Below, one piece after another: positions 35,070 through 44,475 of a stretch of DNA of 64,000 nt. Positions within the stretch are counted from its first letter, which is position 1. Each line of letters opens with the position of its first letter. The stretch comes from Nostoc sp. C052 (GTDB lineage Bacteria; Cyanobacteriota; Cyanobacteriia; Cyanobacteriales; Nostocaceae), in the NCBI RefSeq assembly GCF_013393905.1, contig NZ_CP040272.1, positions 7,759,501 through 7,823,500 on the forward strand, read 5' to 3'. Below the pieces are notes generated by a model. That model made no database searches, had not been told where the DNA came from, and saw nothing but the letters and a program-made list of their open reading frames with translations. A program made the position numbers and the translations under genes.

Positions 35070-36460
35070 TGCACCCTTCTCCTTGAAATTTGCAAAAAAG
35101 AGGAATCAGGAGGCAAAGAGGCTCCACCTTGGATCAGAATTCAGTCTGACTGAATAAGCAATGCTTTGTAGCACTAAGGATTCAGTAAGCATTTGAAATA
35201 AATTTTACCTTTTGTATCACTTTGAGAGAATACAATAACTGAAAGGATGACAGTTTTTTTGCTTCCATTTTTGTCTAAAAATTTTAGTTTTTGTTAGGAA
35301 ATCAAGCTTCAAAACTTGATAAAATTGAAGTCTCATAATCTGAGTTTGATTATTTTTCCCAAAACAAAATAATCAGGCAGATTTAATATGCTACTAGACT
35401 GATTTAGCAGTCTTAATTTTGACTCATCAATCTCACTAGTAAAACCGCAAAATTACGCAGTTTATTATTTATTCAAACTAAATCACAGATTTTTTTGGGT
35501 TCGACCCCTATATAGGATTGAGCTTTTATAAGATTAAGCTTGAATACAAAAAAATCCCATAAGGAAAATCCTTAAATAATTAAGGATTTTCCTTACTTTT
35601 ATATGCGAGTGCTACCGCATATCTCACTTTTACTTTCACCGCATGATTCATTTTTTTACTGGTCATACCACCAAAATATTTGGGAATACTGATCTGAGAT
35701 CCCGAAAATTAGGATACGCAAGAGCCGGCCCTGATCTAAACCTGCACTTATAGTTAAAGATTTGATAATGGTGAACCGGGAATATAGATCACCTAAACCT
35801 CAGCAGCAAATATATAAATTGATAAACTATGCCTGTTTCCTACGATCTAAATCTAGTAACTCTCTTGGTTCTAATTGCTATTCTCTCCCCTTGGGAGCAA
35901 GGCGATTTTGTTAGATCGGACTTTAATTCTCAGTTACAAACCTAGATTATCAAAGGGGTCTTTTAACTCGCTTGCCGAGGAACTTGGAACTCAGCACGCT
36001 TCATCCGCCTTACCTCAAAAAACGCGCGCACGTTTCGGGACGCGAATTGAGTTCTCACGTGTCACGGTTTTCTCAACCTGAGACTCCAGAAAGTTTTCTG
36101 CACCACTAAGTACAGCTTTGCATAAGTTCATAACTTTTTTAAATGCAGAGGAACACAGAGGTAAACGCATAGGCGCAACTCTTGGAGACGCTACGCGTAG
36201 CTTGCTTCCACGAGGTGGTACGCCTTCCCGCAGACTAGGTACGCAGAGTTTTACCAAAGTTAATTCGCTATGAATTAATGAAATTTTGTACTAAGGGATT
36301 CACCTTTCGGTAGATTTAGACAGAATCATCAAAACTGTATATTTGGATGGTCTAACACATAATTTGCGATAAAACCTCATGCCAAATCAGTAATTTACAA
36401 TCAACAGATGAAATTTTGATTGAATTCTAGTTAATTTGTTCCTTAAGTTCCTCATAAGCC
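35070..36460. other. 1.4-kb gene-free divergent region
   Basis: It lies between tpsB (leftward) and the membrane-fusion-protein gene (rightward). I find no credible ORF: the frame at 35875-36081 has no recognisable family and low-complexity content. AT-rich promoter sequence lies near both ends. A perfect 15-bp hairpin is at 35561-35594, and a G/C-rich dispersed repeat (GAGACGCTACGCGTAGC, GCCTTCCCGCAGACTAGG) at about 36180-36245. Confidence 0.6.
35561..35594. repeat. Perfect 15-bp hairpin, loop ATAA
   Basis: AAGGAAAATCCTTAA (35561-35575), ATAA, then its exact complement (35580-35594). It lies 490 bp upstream of tpsB. A-rich sequence precedes it (ACAAAAAAATCCC), which would be a T-tract on the minus strand. 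It could therefore end a leftward RNA or be a repeat element. Confidence 0.7.
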
Positions 36461-37771
36461 ATGACATCCCCTGAGCCTCAAACTGATTTTGGAGAAAAAG
36501 CTCCACAAACCTCATTTGAGCCACCTTCTGGAAAACGGCGGTGGCTTTGGTTATTTTTAGCAGCACTACTATTGTTAGGGGGTGGAGCAGCTATAGTTTG
36601 GCGTTTGCTCACTCCGCAACAAAATTCAGTACCCTTAACTGCTAATGTTCAACCTCAAGGGGTAAGAGTCAAAATATCGACAGTACAAAGCGGCATAATT
36701 GAGGAAAGTTCAGATTTTATTGCTAGCCTAAAATCTCAGCGCTCAGTCACGCTTCAGCCGAAGATTCAGGGCCAAGTTACCCAAATACTTGTAAAATCGG
36801 GAGATCCAGTCCCCGCAGGAGCGGCAATTCTCCAAGTAGATCGTACACCACAAGCAGCGATCGCTCTTAACAATACTGTGCCCCAAGCATTTTTATTGCA
36901 ACTGGCAAATGCCCGCGCAACACTCAAATCTCTGGAAGCAGAAAGACCATCATACGCTGCAAATGTGCGATTGTACCAGCAGAACTATGAAAAGTTTGTC
37001 AACTTAGCTGAACAAGGAGCCATATCTCGACAGACTAGCAATCAGTTTGCTGACAGACTCGCTACTGCTAAGACTAGTCTTGATGCAATTGATTCCAGGA
37101 TTCAAGCACAACGAGCCATTATCTTGCAGGCTGAAAAATCCTTGCAGCAAGCTAATGTAAATCAAACACAGCAGATCCAGTACGACAAAATTACCGCTCC
37201 CTTTAATGGCACTATTGGTAATATTGCTGTGAAAGTTGGTGATTTAGTTAATACTTCCACACAATTAGTTAATATCACCCAAAATCAACCTTTAGAAGTG
37301 AATATCTCTGTACCACTACAGCAAGGAACCCAGTTGCGTAAGGGAATGCCAGTGGAGGTTATGAATACACAAGGTCAAAAACTGGGTAGAAGTAGGGTAT
37401 TTTTCATCGCACCTAGCGCCAGTAATGAGACGCAAACGATATTAATCAAAGCACTTTTTGATAACCCTAATGGTCAATTACGGGCAGATCAATTGGTAAG
37501 AGCTAGAGTGTTCTGGAATCAGCGCCCCGGAGTTTTAATCCCCACAACAGCAATGACTCGTATCGGTGGGGACACTTTTGTTTATGTAGTTGAAACCGAA
37601 CAATCTCCCCAAGGTATATCCCAACAAGTAGCTCGACAAAGACAAGTAAAGTTAGGCGAGATCAAAGGTAATAATTACCAAGTTATTGAAGGATTACAAC
37701 CAGAAGATAAAGTTATTATCTCAGGATTGCTCAATCTTAGGGATGGTGTTGCGATCGTTCCAGAATCTTAG
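36461..37771 (+). CDS. RND efflux periplasmic adaptor (membrane fusion protein), orphan
   Basis: 436-residue HlyD/AcrA-type adaptor. The cytoplasmic N terminus is followed by one membrane helix (LWLFLAALLLLGGGAAIVW, about residues 28-46). Next is a lipoyl/hairpin module (VTLQPKIQGQVTQILVKSGDPV), a coiled-coil hairpin (about 140-235), the second lipoyl half (ITAPFNGTIGNIAVKVGDLV), then beta-barrel and membrane-proximal domains. It would normally link an inner-membrane RND pump to an outer-membrane channel. Here no pump follows: the next gene on the strand is a short-chain dehydrogenase. It may serve a pump encoded elsewhere. Confidence 0.9.
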   Translation: MTSPEPQTDFGEKAPQTSFEPPSGKRRWLWLFLAALLLLGGGAAIVWRLLTPQQNSVPLTANVQPQGVRVKISTVQSGIIEESSDFIASLKSQRSVTLQPKIQGQVTQILVKSGDPVPAGAAILQVDRTPQAAIALNNTVPQAFLLQLANARATLKSLEAERPSYAANVRLYQQNYEKFVNLAEQGAISRQTSNQFADRLATAKTSLDAIDSRIQAQRAIILQAEKSLQQANVNQTQQIQYDKITAPFNGTIGNIAVKVGDLVNTSTQLVNITQNQPLEVNISVPLQQGTQLRKGMPVEVMNTQGQKLGRSRVFFIAPSASNETQTILIKALFDNPNGQLRADQLVRARVFWNQRPGVLIPTTAMTRIGGDTFVYVVETEQSPQGISQQVARQRQVKLGEIKGNNYQVIEGLQPEDKVIISGLLNLRDGVAIVPES

Positions 37772-37919
37772 TGAAGGGTGGCGAGTGGAAGATGGGGGAG
37801 AAATCAATTCAAAATTCAAAATTAAAGAATTTCTGCCAACTGAGCCTCCTGCCTCTTCTCTATGACTAATGACCAATGACTAATTACTTTAGTAAACCAA
37901 AATCAAAGCAAATTAATCT

Positions 37920-38660
37920 ATGGCATCTTTGGCAGGAAAGGTTGCAATTATCACTGGTGCATCGCGGGGGATTGGACGAGCGATTGCACTAAAATTAGCT
38001 GGTAACGGCGCATCTATTGTCGTTAATTATGCGGGTAATGCAGGCAAAGCACAGGAAGTTGTTGCAGAAATTGAAAAGTTGGCAGTAGGGGCGATCGCTA
38101 TCCAAGCTGATATTAGCAAAGTACGCGATATTCAACGGTTGTTTGAACAAACACTAGAACGTTTTGGTAAAGTCGATATTTTGGTCAACAATGCCGGAAT
38201 CGCCTTTTATAAACCAATTACTCAGGTGACAGAAGAAGAGTTTGATCGGATTTATGCAATTAATGTCAAAGGCACTTATTTTACTTGCCAACAAGCCGCA
38301 CAACACATGTCAGAAGGAGGACGGATTATCAACTTTTCCTCATCAACGACGGTGATGATGTTGCCAACTTATAGTGCCTATGTCGCAACCAAGGGTGCTG
38401 TAGAACAAATCACGCGGGTACTAGCTAAAGAATTGGGTGCAAAAGCGATCGCAGTTAATGTTATTTCTCCTGGCCCCACCGATACAGAACTATTCCGAGA
38501 AGGTAAAACACAAGAACAGATAGACCGTTTAGCCCAAATGGCTGCTTTTGGCAAACTGGGAGATGTGCAAGAAATCGCCGACGTAGTAGCGTTTCTCGCT
38601 AGCGACGAAGCCAGGTGGATTACTGGGCAAAATATTCGTGTAAACGGTGGAATCGCCTGA
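37920..38660 (+). CDS. Short-chain dehydrogenase/reductase (SDR)
   Basis: 246 residues, classical SDR. It has the Rossmann motif TGASRGIG (about residues 12-19), NNAG (about 87-90), and the catalytic Ser then YVATK (about 150-155). The ending RWITGQNIRVNGG is typical of the glucose-1-dehydrogenase/3-oxoacyl-ACP-reductase-like subgroup. Soluble; NADP(H) preference and substrate cannot be fixed from sequence. It follows the membrane-fusion-protein gene after 148 bp of repeat-containing spacer (GACTAATGACCAATGACTAA) and is probably independent of it. Confidence 0.88.
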   Translation: MASLAGKVAIITGASRGIGRAIALKLAGNGASIVVNYAGNAGKAQEVVAEIEKLAVGAIAIQADISKVRDIQRLFEQTLERFGKVDILVNNAGIAFYKPITQVTEEEFDRIYAINVKGTYFTCQQAAQHMSEGGRIINFSSSTTVMMLPTYSAYVATKGAVEQITRVLAKELGAKAIAVNVISPGPTDTELFREGKTQEQIDRLAQMAAFGKLGDVQEIADVVAFLASDEARWITGQNIRVNGGIA

Positions 38661-38703
38661 TTTTAATGGCATTGGAGTAATGTCTTTATATTCTCTCTCT
38701 GGT

Positions 38704-38751
38704 TCCTCTGTGCCTCTGTGGTTTATTTATTGAACCGCAGAGGCGCAGAGA
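38704..38751. terminator. Probable bidirectional stem-loop between SDR and dapF
   Basis: CTCTGTGCCTCTGTGGTT (about 38706-38723) pairs with AACCGCAGAGGCGCAGAG (38733-38750) with two G-U type mismatches. It lies between two convergent genes. The CCTCTGTG unit is also a tandem-repeat motif. Confidence 0.55.
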
Positions 38752-38778
38752 ACACAGAGATCAGAGAAGAAATAATTT

Positions 38779-39618
38779 TTACAATTTTCCTGTGAATACC
38801 CTCTCGGCTGGGCCTGTCATATAAACCCTTTGGTCTACTTCTGACCATTCAATTTGTAAGGGGCCACCTGGTAATTCTATAGTGGCAGTGCGATCGCATT
38901 TTCCAGTTAACACTCCAGCGACTAAGGAAGCGCAAGCACCAGTCCCACAAGCTAAGGTAATTCCAGCACCCCGTTCCCATACCCGCATTTTTAGATAGTC
39001 ACGGCGCACTACTTGAATAAATTCGGTATTTATGCGTTGCGGAAAAACTGGGTGATGCTCAAATTTGGGGCCGATGGTTTCTAGCTCAATTGCTGCGACA
39101 TCTTCCACAAAGGTAATACAGTGGGGATTACCCATACTTACACAAGTGACATCCCAAGTTTGCCCCGCCACCTCCAACGGCAAAGAAATGACTTTTTCTT
39201 CAGCAGTTGCAAGGGTGGTAGGAATTTCGCCAGCGAGTAACCTGGGTAAACCCATATCCACCTTTACTTGACCATCAGGAAGGATTTGGGGAATCATCAC
39301 ACCAGCTAGGGTATGAATGCGATACAAGTCTTTATTCCGCGATTCTCCTTCTAAATCTGCTAAAAAGCCAGCTAAACAGCGAATGCCGTTACCACACATT
39401 TCCGGTTCTGAACCATCAGAATTAAAAATCCGCATGGTGTAATCAGTGCCGTTTTCGCCGGGTAGGGCAAAAATAACACCATCAGCACCGATACCAAAAT
39501 GGCGATCGCACAACTCGATCGCTTGCTCTGGGGTTAATACAGGCAAAGATGACGAGCGATTGTCAATCAAAATGAAGTCGTTGCCTAGACCATGATACTT
39601 AGTAAATTCGATTGCCAT
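38779..39618 (-). CDS. dapF: Diaminopimelate epimerase
   Basis: DapF converts LL- to meso-diaminopimelate for lysine and peptidoglycan synthesis, without a cofactor. The 279 residues are standard. Both catalytic cysteines are present: EMCGNGIRCLAGF (about residue 78) and LACGTGACASLV (about residue 226). The start FTKYHGLGNDFILIDNR is canonical. It is divergent from hfq with only 69 bp between start codons, an arrangement conserved in cyanobacteria. Confidence 0.97.
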   Translation of the reverse strand: MAIEFTKYHGLGNDFILIDNRSSSLPVLTPEQAIELCDRHFGIGADGVIFALPGENGTDYTMRIFNSDGSEPEMCGNGIRCLAGFLADLEGESRNKDLYRIHTLAGVMIPQILPDGQVKVDMGLPRLLAGEIPTTLATAEEKVISLPLEVAGQTWDVTCVSMGNPHCITFVEDVAAIELETIGPKFEHHPVFPQRINTEFIQVVRRDYLKMRVWERGAGITLACGTGACASLVAGVLTGKCDRTATIELPGGPLQIEWSEVDQRVYMTGPAERVFTGKL

Positions 39619-39687
39619 TTCTTCAAGGATGAATTATCAAGGATTAGTTACTCTTTATTTTGCCTTGTAGGTTCATCTTTACTAAAA

Positions 39688-39903
39688 ATGCTTACCGAAT
39701 TTGACACCACTTTACCCAGTATTAGACAAGTCCAAAACCTGATTAAACAAACAACGCCAGTAGAGTTAAAGCTGCTAACTCAGGATGTGTTGACAGGAAA
39801 GGTTTTATGGCAAGATCCACAGTGTATCTGTATTGTTGATGAAAACAGTCAGCAAATCATTATTTGGAAACAAGCGATCGCTTATATTAAACCCAAGAGT
39901 TAG
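39688..39903 (+). CDS. hfq: Cyanobacterial Hfq (Sm-like protein)
   Basis: 71 residues from the ATG at 39688. The longer open frame begins inside dapF (39592), but its first 32 codons lack similarity to the family. The protein starts MLTEFDTTLPSIRQVQNLIK and has the Sm1 region PVELKLLTQDVLTGKVLWQD and a degenerate Sm2 region (IIIWKQAIAYIKP). As in other cyanobacterial Hfq, the canonical RNA-binding Tyr-Lys-His of Sm2 is absent. In Synechocystis this protein binds the pilus ATPase PilB and affects motility and natural competence rather than acting as a typical RNA chaperone. Position beside dapF supports the identity. Confidence 0.9.
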   Translation: MLTEFDTTLPSIRQVQNLIKQTTPVELKLLTQDVLTGKVLWQDPQCICIVDENSQQIIIWKQAIAYIKPKS

Positions 39904-39942
39904 TCATTTATCCTTTGTGAATAACCAATGAATGACTAATGA

Positions 39943-42282
39943 CTATTCTCGCCAATTATCTATAGGCAGGGACTCTTTGAGAATTTCTGCCTCACCAGCT
40001 TTCACCACTGGAACAGAAAGGGGTACTGAACTGGCGATCGCAAATAACTGCTCTAATTGACTCAGACCTGACAAGTTACCACATAACAATACTTGATCGC
40101 TAACTCGCAAATCCATACCGCCATCAGGATAGCGGATAAACTTGCCATCTCGCCGGATCGCCTGTACCTGTACTGCATACTGCTTGGCGATATCTAAATC
40201 TGCAAGAGTTTTACCTAGTGTTGGCGCATCTGCATTGACTGTAACCCACTGACAAGCACTATTCTCTCCGGGTACAGCCGCTTGTCCCTTGGCGAATTCT
40301 GCCAAAGCTGCCAGTTCTTCATCTGCTCCCACAACCAGCAAGCGATCGCCTTCTTCTAATTTGGTTTTATTATTGGGATAATCGATTTCATCGCCGTTAG
40401 CACGGCGAATTGCCATTAAACTTGCTCCTGTTAAATAGCGCATATCTGCTTCTTCTATGGTCATACCAATTAAAGGCGAAGCAGCTGGGAGAGGATACCA
40501 GCGCTGATTTAAATCGAGAGTTGCTTGGCGTAAATCACGAGCAACTTCAGTTGCAGAACGTTCTGGCCGTAAATCTAAATAATGATCGTTGCGGATTTGC
40601 TGCATTTCTCGTTGGACGACAGGTGGTGACAACAAGCCTAAGCCAGTTAATAAATAGGTTGCCATTTCTAAACTGGCTTCAAACTCTGGTTGCACAACTT
40701 CTCTGGCTCCTAATTGATACAGCACTTCAATATTTTTATCCTGGGTAGCACGGACAACCAAATCTAATTCTGGGCGCAATTCCAAAGCGCGTTTCAAGCA
40801 AAGACGGGTACTCATAGGGTCTGGTAGTGCGATCGCCATTCCTTTGGCATGATTCACGCCGGCAGTTTCCAGAACATGTAAACTCACGCAATTACCATAT
40901 ACATAAGACACCCCAGCCTCACGCAACTGCTGAATTCTGCTCTCCGATTGGTCTATTACTACCACAGGTAGGTGATGTTGCTGCAACAACTTCACCAAAT
41001 TCTTACCCACTCGTCCATAGCCACAAACTACCACATGGTCTTTGAAGGGCAAATCTTCCGATACATCTCGCGCCTCATCTTCTTCTAAATACGGTTTCAA
41101 CCAAGGCATTGATTCGGCAAAGTTAAATAAAAATGGCACTAACCGCAGTACAAAAGGAGTCAGCATGAGAGTGACTGCGGTGGTTCCCAAAATTAATAAG
41201 TATACTTGTCGGGACACCAGCCCCAAAGACTGCCCTTCACTAGCGAGAACAAAGGAAAATTCCCCAATTTGCGCCAGTCCCAAACCGGCGATTATGGCTG
41301 TTTTCAAAGGGTAGCGGAATAATTTCACTAGGGGCGTGATAATCAAAAATTTACCTACGAAAACTATTGCCACTAACCCCAAAATCAATTCTAGGTTGTT
41401 CCACAAAAACACTGGGTCAATTAACATCCCAATGGCGGCAAAAAATAAACTGGCAAAGATATCTCGCAGTGGTTCCACATAAGTCAGGGTTTGATCGGCG
41501 TACTCCACCTCAGAAATCATCAAACCCGCGACAAATGCCCCCATTTCAATGGATAGCCCCAAATGCTCTGTTAATAGAGCAATACCCAAACACAGGGCTA
41601 CAACTCCTAATAAGAATAGTTCTTTACTTTCGGTACGGGCTAGCAATCGCAATAAAGGCGGTATCAGCCAAATCCCCGCAGCGATCGCCCCAGCAGCAAA
41701 TAAACCAATCAAAACTAGCGCCGTTAGCACAGCGATACCAATGGTTTCTGCTGGTTGGTTGAGGGCTGGTAAGACTGCTAACATCAGTCCTAGTGCCAAG
41801 TCCTGTACTACTAAAATTCCCAGCATTACTTGCCCGTGGGGCGTTTCTGTTTCGTTGCGCTCCATCAAACACTTGAGAACAACGGCTGTGGAAGACAAAG
41901 ACAGAATACACCCTAAAAACATACCTTTAGCAGGTAAAGCTCCCCAGGCTCCAGTTAACCCACAGATTGCAACTGTGACTAGAATTGTCAAAGCAATCTG
42001 GAGTCCGCCGCCACCAAGAGCGATCGCTTTTACCTTCTTGAGTTCTGCAAAGGAAAATTCTACACCCAAAGCGAATAACAAAAAGGCGACTCCAAACTGT
42101 GCCAGAGTCTCTACTTGAATGACTTCTTTAATCAATCCCAGTCCGGCTGGCCCAATGATCATCCCGCCAATGAGATATCCTAGCAGCACCGGTTGTCGCA
42201 GAAGTGCTGCCAACAGTCCACCACAGGCTGCAACGGCTAGAACTGAAACTAAATCAACAATCAGCCTAAAATCTTCTTGCAC
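39943..42282 (-). CDS. KefB-type cation:proton antiporter with RCK (TrkA-N/TrkA-C) domains
   Basis: 779 residues. The N-terminal CPA2 Na/K-H exchanger domain has about 12 helices (residues 1-390; GYLIGGMIIGPAGLGL, FLLFALGVEFSF). It is followed by a TrkA-N nucleotide-binding domain (about 425-540; VVVCGYGRVGKNLVKLL) and two TrkA-C domains (about 570-660 and 690-760). It probably exchanges K+ or Na+ for H+ under control of NAD(H) or another nucleotide. Acidic and Ala/Leu-rich stretches are normal for the family. It is convergent with hfq. Confidence 0.9.
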   Translation of the reverse strand: MQEDFRLIVDLVSVLAVAACGGLLAALLRQPVLLGYLIGGMIIGPAGLGLIKEVIQVETLAQFGVAFLLFALGVEFSFAELKKVKAIALGGGGLQIALTILVTVAICGLTGAWGALPAKGMFLGCILSLSSTAVVLKCLMERNETETPHGQVMLGILVVQDLALGLMLAVLPALNQPAETIGIAVLTALVLIGLFAAGAIAAGIWLIPPLLRLLARTESKELFLLGVVALCLGIALLTEHLGLSIEMGAFVAGLMISEVEYADQTLTYVEPLRDIFASLFFAAIGMLIDPVFLWNNLELILGLVAIVFVGKFLIITPLVKLFRYPLKTAIIAGLGLAQIGEFSFVLASEGQSLGLVSRQVYLLILGTTAVTLMLTPFVLRLVPFLFNFAESMPWLKPYLEEDEARDVSEDLPFKDHVVVCGYGRVGKNLVKLLQQHHLPVVVIDQSESRIQQLREAGVSYVYGNCVSLHVLETAGVNHAKGMAIALPDPMSTRLCLKRALELRPELDLVVRATQDKNIEVLYQLGAREVVQPEFEASLEMATYLLTGLGLLSPPVVQREMQQIRNDHYLDLRPERSATEVARDLRQATLDLNQRWYPLPAASPLIGMTIEEADMRYLTGASLMAIRRANGDEIDYPNNKTKLEEGDRLLVVGADEELAALAEFAKGQAAVPGENSACQWVTVNADAPTLGKTLADLDIAKQYAVQVQAIRRDGKFIRYPDGGMDLRVSDQVLLCGNLSGLSQLEQLFAIASSVPLSVPVVKAGEAEILKESLPIDNWRE

Positions 42283-42411
42283 CAGTTTTAAAAAAACTAT
42301 TAATTAAGACCTATTAATTCAGGATACAAAGTTTTATGGCCTCAAACAGCTTGTTTGGGAAAAGGAGATTGGGGATTGGTTATTCCCTTGTCCTCTTGTC
42401 CCCTCATCCCG

Positions 42412-42460
42412 TAATACGGTTCGGTTAAGGCAAGACGCGATGATTCGCCGTCTCTACAAT
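42412..42460. repeat. Copy of the TTGTAGAGACGGCG dispersed repeat (minus orientation)
   Basis: CCGTAATACGGTTCGGTTAAGGCAAGACGCGATGATTCGCCGTCTCTACAA: the reverse complement shows the same order of words as 25177-25226. Confidence 0.8.
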
Positions 42461-42492
42461 AAGGGAACTCCAAGAAATAAATTATCCAATAT

Positions 42493-42550
42493 TGTGGGGT
42501 GGGCGACACGAGAGCCCAGTCTATAGGGCTCTCGTGTCGCCTACCCCACA
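42493..42550. repeat. 25-bp G/C-rich inverted repeat
   Basis: Arms at 42493-42517 and 42526-42550 (TGTGGGGTGGGCGACACGAG... and complement) have one mismatch and an 8-nt loop. It lies between an SDR gene (stop at 42592) and the antiporter start (42282), both on the minus strand. It is probably a strong RNA hairpin ending the SDR transcript, although the T-run is poor. Confidence 0.8.
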
Positions 42551-42591
42551 AGAGTTAATTGGATATTTTTTACCCGAATGCTCAATCCTCA

Positions 42592-43569
42592 TTAAATTTT
42601 AGGTGAGCCGAGGGCACTCAATAATAGCAGTGACCACGGCATTTTAATATCAGGTATAAGCCATGAATACTTTCTCAGTACGGGCAATGCAGCAGGTAGC
42701 ACAAAACGCAGAGAGCGTAATGAGGCAGGACGATCGCCATTTTCATCTACAATTCCATATTTTTTAGCCAGTTCGGCAACAATTTGCACACGTCCTGTAT
42801 GGTGTATAACATTTGCTTCACCAGCAAGTGCAGCGATCGCCCGTCCAGTTAATAAGGGAGTTTCCCAATTGTAGCGATCGCTTAAAAATGAGAAATTCTT
42901 TTCAGTACCATTGGTTTGATTCATCTCAGAAGCAAAACGCGAAAAAAGCTCAGTACCAACAATACCCGGCCAAATTGAAACAGAAGTAACGTTATGGGGT
43001 TTGAGTTCAACAGCCATATTAGCAGCAAGGCGATCGCAAGCTGCTTTGCCAACTCCATAAGCTGTATTAAAAATATAAGACATCCCACCCCACGAAGAAA
43101 TGGTGCAAATTAGTCCAGAGTGACGCTTAGTCATAATTCGGGCAGCAAAAATACTGGCAACATAGTGGCTACGAAGACCAACATTATTACTAGCATCCCA
43201 AAGACTAGGCTCACAATCCCAAAATGGCTGCCCAAAAGCGTCTCTTATTGCCTGAACTCCTGAATAAGCATTATTTACTAGTAGATCGAGTTGTCCATTC
43301 TGCTCATCTTGAATGCGATCGAACAGCAAACGCACCTGCTCATCATCGCTGTGGTCTACTTGAACGGGAATGCATACACCACCGACTTCCTCAATGGCTG
43401 ATTTCGTTTCACTAAGACTCCCTGAAACCCCATCACTAGAAGAGTTGTTGAGGCTCCGGCCCGTTACGTATACAGTTGCACCTGCTTCACCAAGACCAAT
43501 GGCAATTCCCCTACCAAGTCCCCGCGTAGCACCTGTTACCAAAGCCACTTTTCCTTCGAGGTGTTTCAT
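42592..43569 (-). CDS. Short-chain dehydrogenase/reductase, DHRS1-like
   Basis: 325 residues, longer than the usual 250. It has the Rossmann motif TGATRGLGRGIA (about residues 13-24), DLLVNNAYSG with Tyr replacing Gly (about 97), catalytic Ser in ISSWGGM and the YGVGK motif (about 172-176). The C-terminal extension ends in a hydrophobic stretch (PWSLLLLSALG) that may attach it to a membrane. The pattern resembles the DHRS1-like SDR group. It starts 13 bp upstream of an unrelated exported-protein gene on the same strand, so they may be co-transcribed. The substrate is unknown. Confidence 0.87.
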   Translation of the reverse strand: MKHLEGKVALVTGATRGLGRGIAIGLGEAGATVYVTGRSLNNSSSDGVSGSLSETKSAIEEVGGVCIPVQVDHSDDEQVRLLFDRIQDEQNGQLDLLVNNAYSGVQAIRDAFGQPFWDCEPSLWDASNNVGLRSHYVASIFAARIMTKRHSGLICTISSWGGMSYIFNTAYGVGKAACDRLAANMAVELKPHNVTSVSIWPGIVGTELFSRFASEMNQTNGTEKNFSFLSDRYNWETPLLTGRAIAALAGEANVIHHTGRVQIVAELAKKYGIVDENGDRPASLRSLRFVLPAALPVLRKYSWLIPDIKMPWSLLLLSALGSPKI

Positions 43570-43581
43570 GATAGCTTATTT

Positions 43582-44475
43582 CTAATTTTTGACCGTTAAA
43601 TATTGATTATTACAATATTCTTTCGTGGCTGTGATTGAAACAACTTCTACTTCTATGGGTTTTTCTTTAGTTGCGTCGATCAGAAACTCACTAGCTCCTT
43701 CACGAGGTTTTTTCGGATTTCCCCAATCATAGGTATAACCTAAACCTGTCCAAGGATAATGTTCTTGACTCCCAACTGCATAAGAAGTTGTGTATATATC
43801 TTGCAAAACTCGATAACTAGCAGGAATCGGTATATCAAAAACATTACAACTAGAATCATTAATTTCTGGATCGACGCATGGTCTACTTAAATCTTCGGCT
43901 TTCACCCACATTTCTATAAAATGCGTCTTATTTGAGTTTCTATTTAAAATTAAGCCTAAATATTGCTGTAATCTCAGTGAAAGCATAATATTACCGGGAA
44001 TATTTATGCCGATACCCTTACAATTTTGACAGAATTCTTTAACTTGAGGAACGGCTGTTAACCAGGTTCGTGCTTCTATACTTTTTTTCGTACCTACTTT
44101 CCAATCTTCAGTTGGGTTTTTGACATATTTCCAATTCGCCATCAGATATTCAATTTTGCCATTATTCTCTCTCCATTTGATTTGAGTATTACTTTTTGAC
44201 AATGGCCAAAGATTGTTTACCACTTTATCTTTACTTGGTCTTTTTGCATCTTCAATAGCTACATTTAACTGCTTTTTAAGAGCCTCATAACTTTCCGGTT
44301 TATTTTTCTCCAGATACTCATTGACATTTTGGTTGGTTTCTGATTGTGCTAAGAGATTCTTTCTCAGATTTGATGTACTCTGCATGGGAATTTCTCTAGC
44401 CAGCAAACCAGAGTATCCTACTGCCAAAAATGCGCCTGTCAAGCCTAAAAATAGTCGAGCCTTCAATTTTTTCAT
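43582..44475 (-). CDS. Exported protein of unknown function
   Basis: 297 residues from the ATG at 44475 (an upstream ATG at 44502 is in frame but leaves the signal peptide internal). The signal peptide is about residues 1-26 (KKLKARLFLGLTGAFLAVGYSGLLA). It is charged and Lys/Asn-rich, with five cysteines after the signal: CQNC pair, PCVDP, SSCNVF, EYCNNQ. I do not recognise the family. Motifs such as PWTGLGYTYDWGN suggest a compact extracytoplasmic domain with possible disulfides. It lies 12 bp upstream of the DHRS1-like SDR. Confidence 0.7.
   Translation of the reverse strand: MKKLKARLFLGLTGAFLAVGYSGLLAREIPMQSTSNLRKNLLAQSETNQNVNEYLEKNKPESYEALKKQLNVAIEDAKRPSKDKVVNNLWPLSKSNTQIKWRENNGKIEYLMANWKYVKNPTEDWKVGTKKSIEARTWLTAVPQVKEFCQNCKGIGINIPGNIMLSLRLQQYLGLILNRNSNKTHFIEMWVKAEDLSRPCVDPEINDSSCNVFDIPIPASYRVLQDIYTTSYAVGSQEHYPWTGLGYTYDWGNPKKPREGASEFLIDATKEKPIEVEVVSITATKEYCNNQYLTVKN

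Noticed and set aside
35500..35530. GGGTTCGACCCCTATA, resembling a tRNA T-arm
   Set aside because: No matching acceptor stem, anticodon arm or D-arm upstream, and the T-stem has mismatches.
35875..36081. 68-codon open frame in the tpsB upstream spacer
   Set aside because: No family match, and it lies next to repeat-rich DNA.
42342..42551. 69-codon open frame on the minus strand
   Set aside because: It overlaps the dispersed repeat and the 25-bp inverted repeat, has no recognisable family, and its composition follows the repeats.
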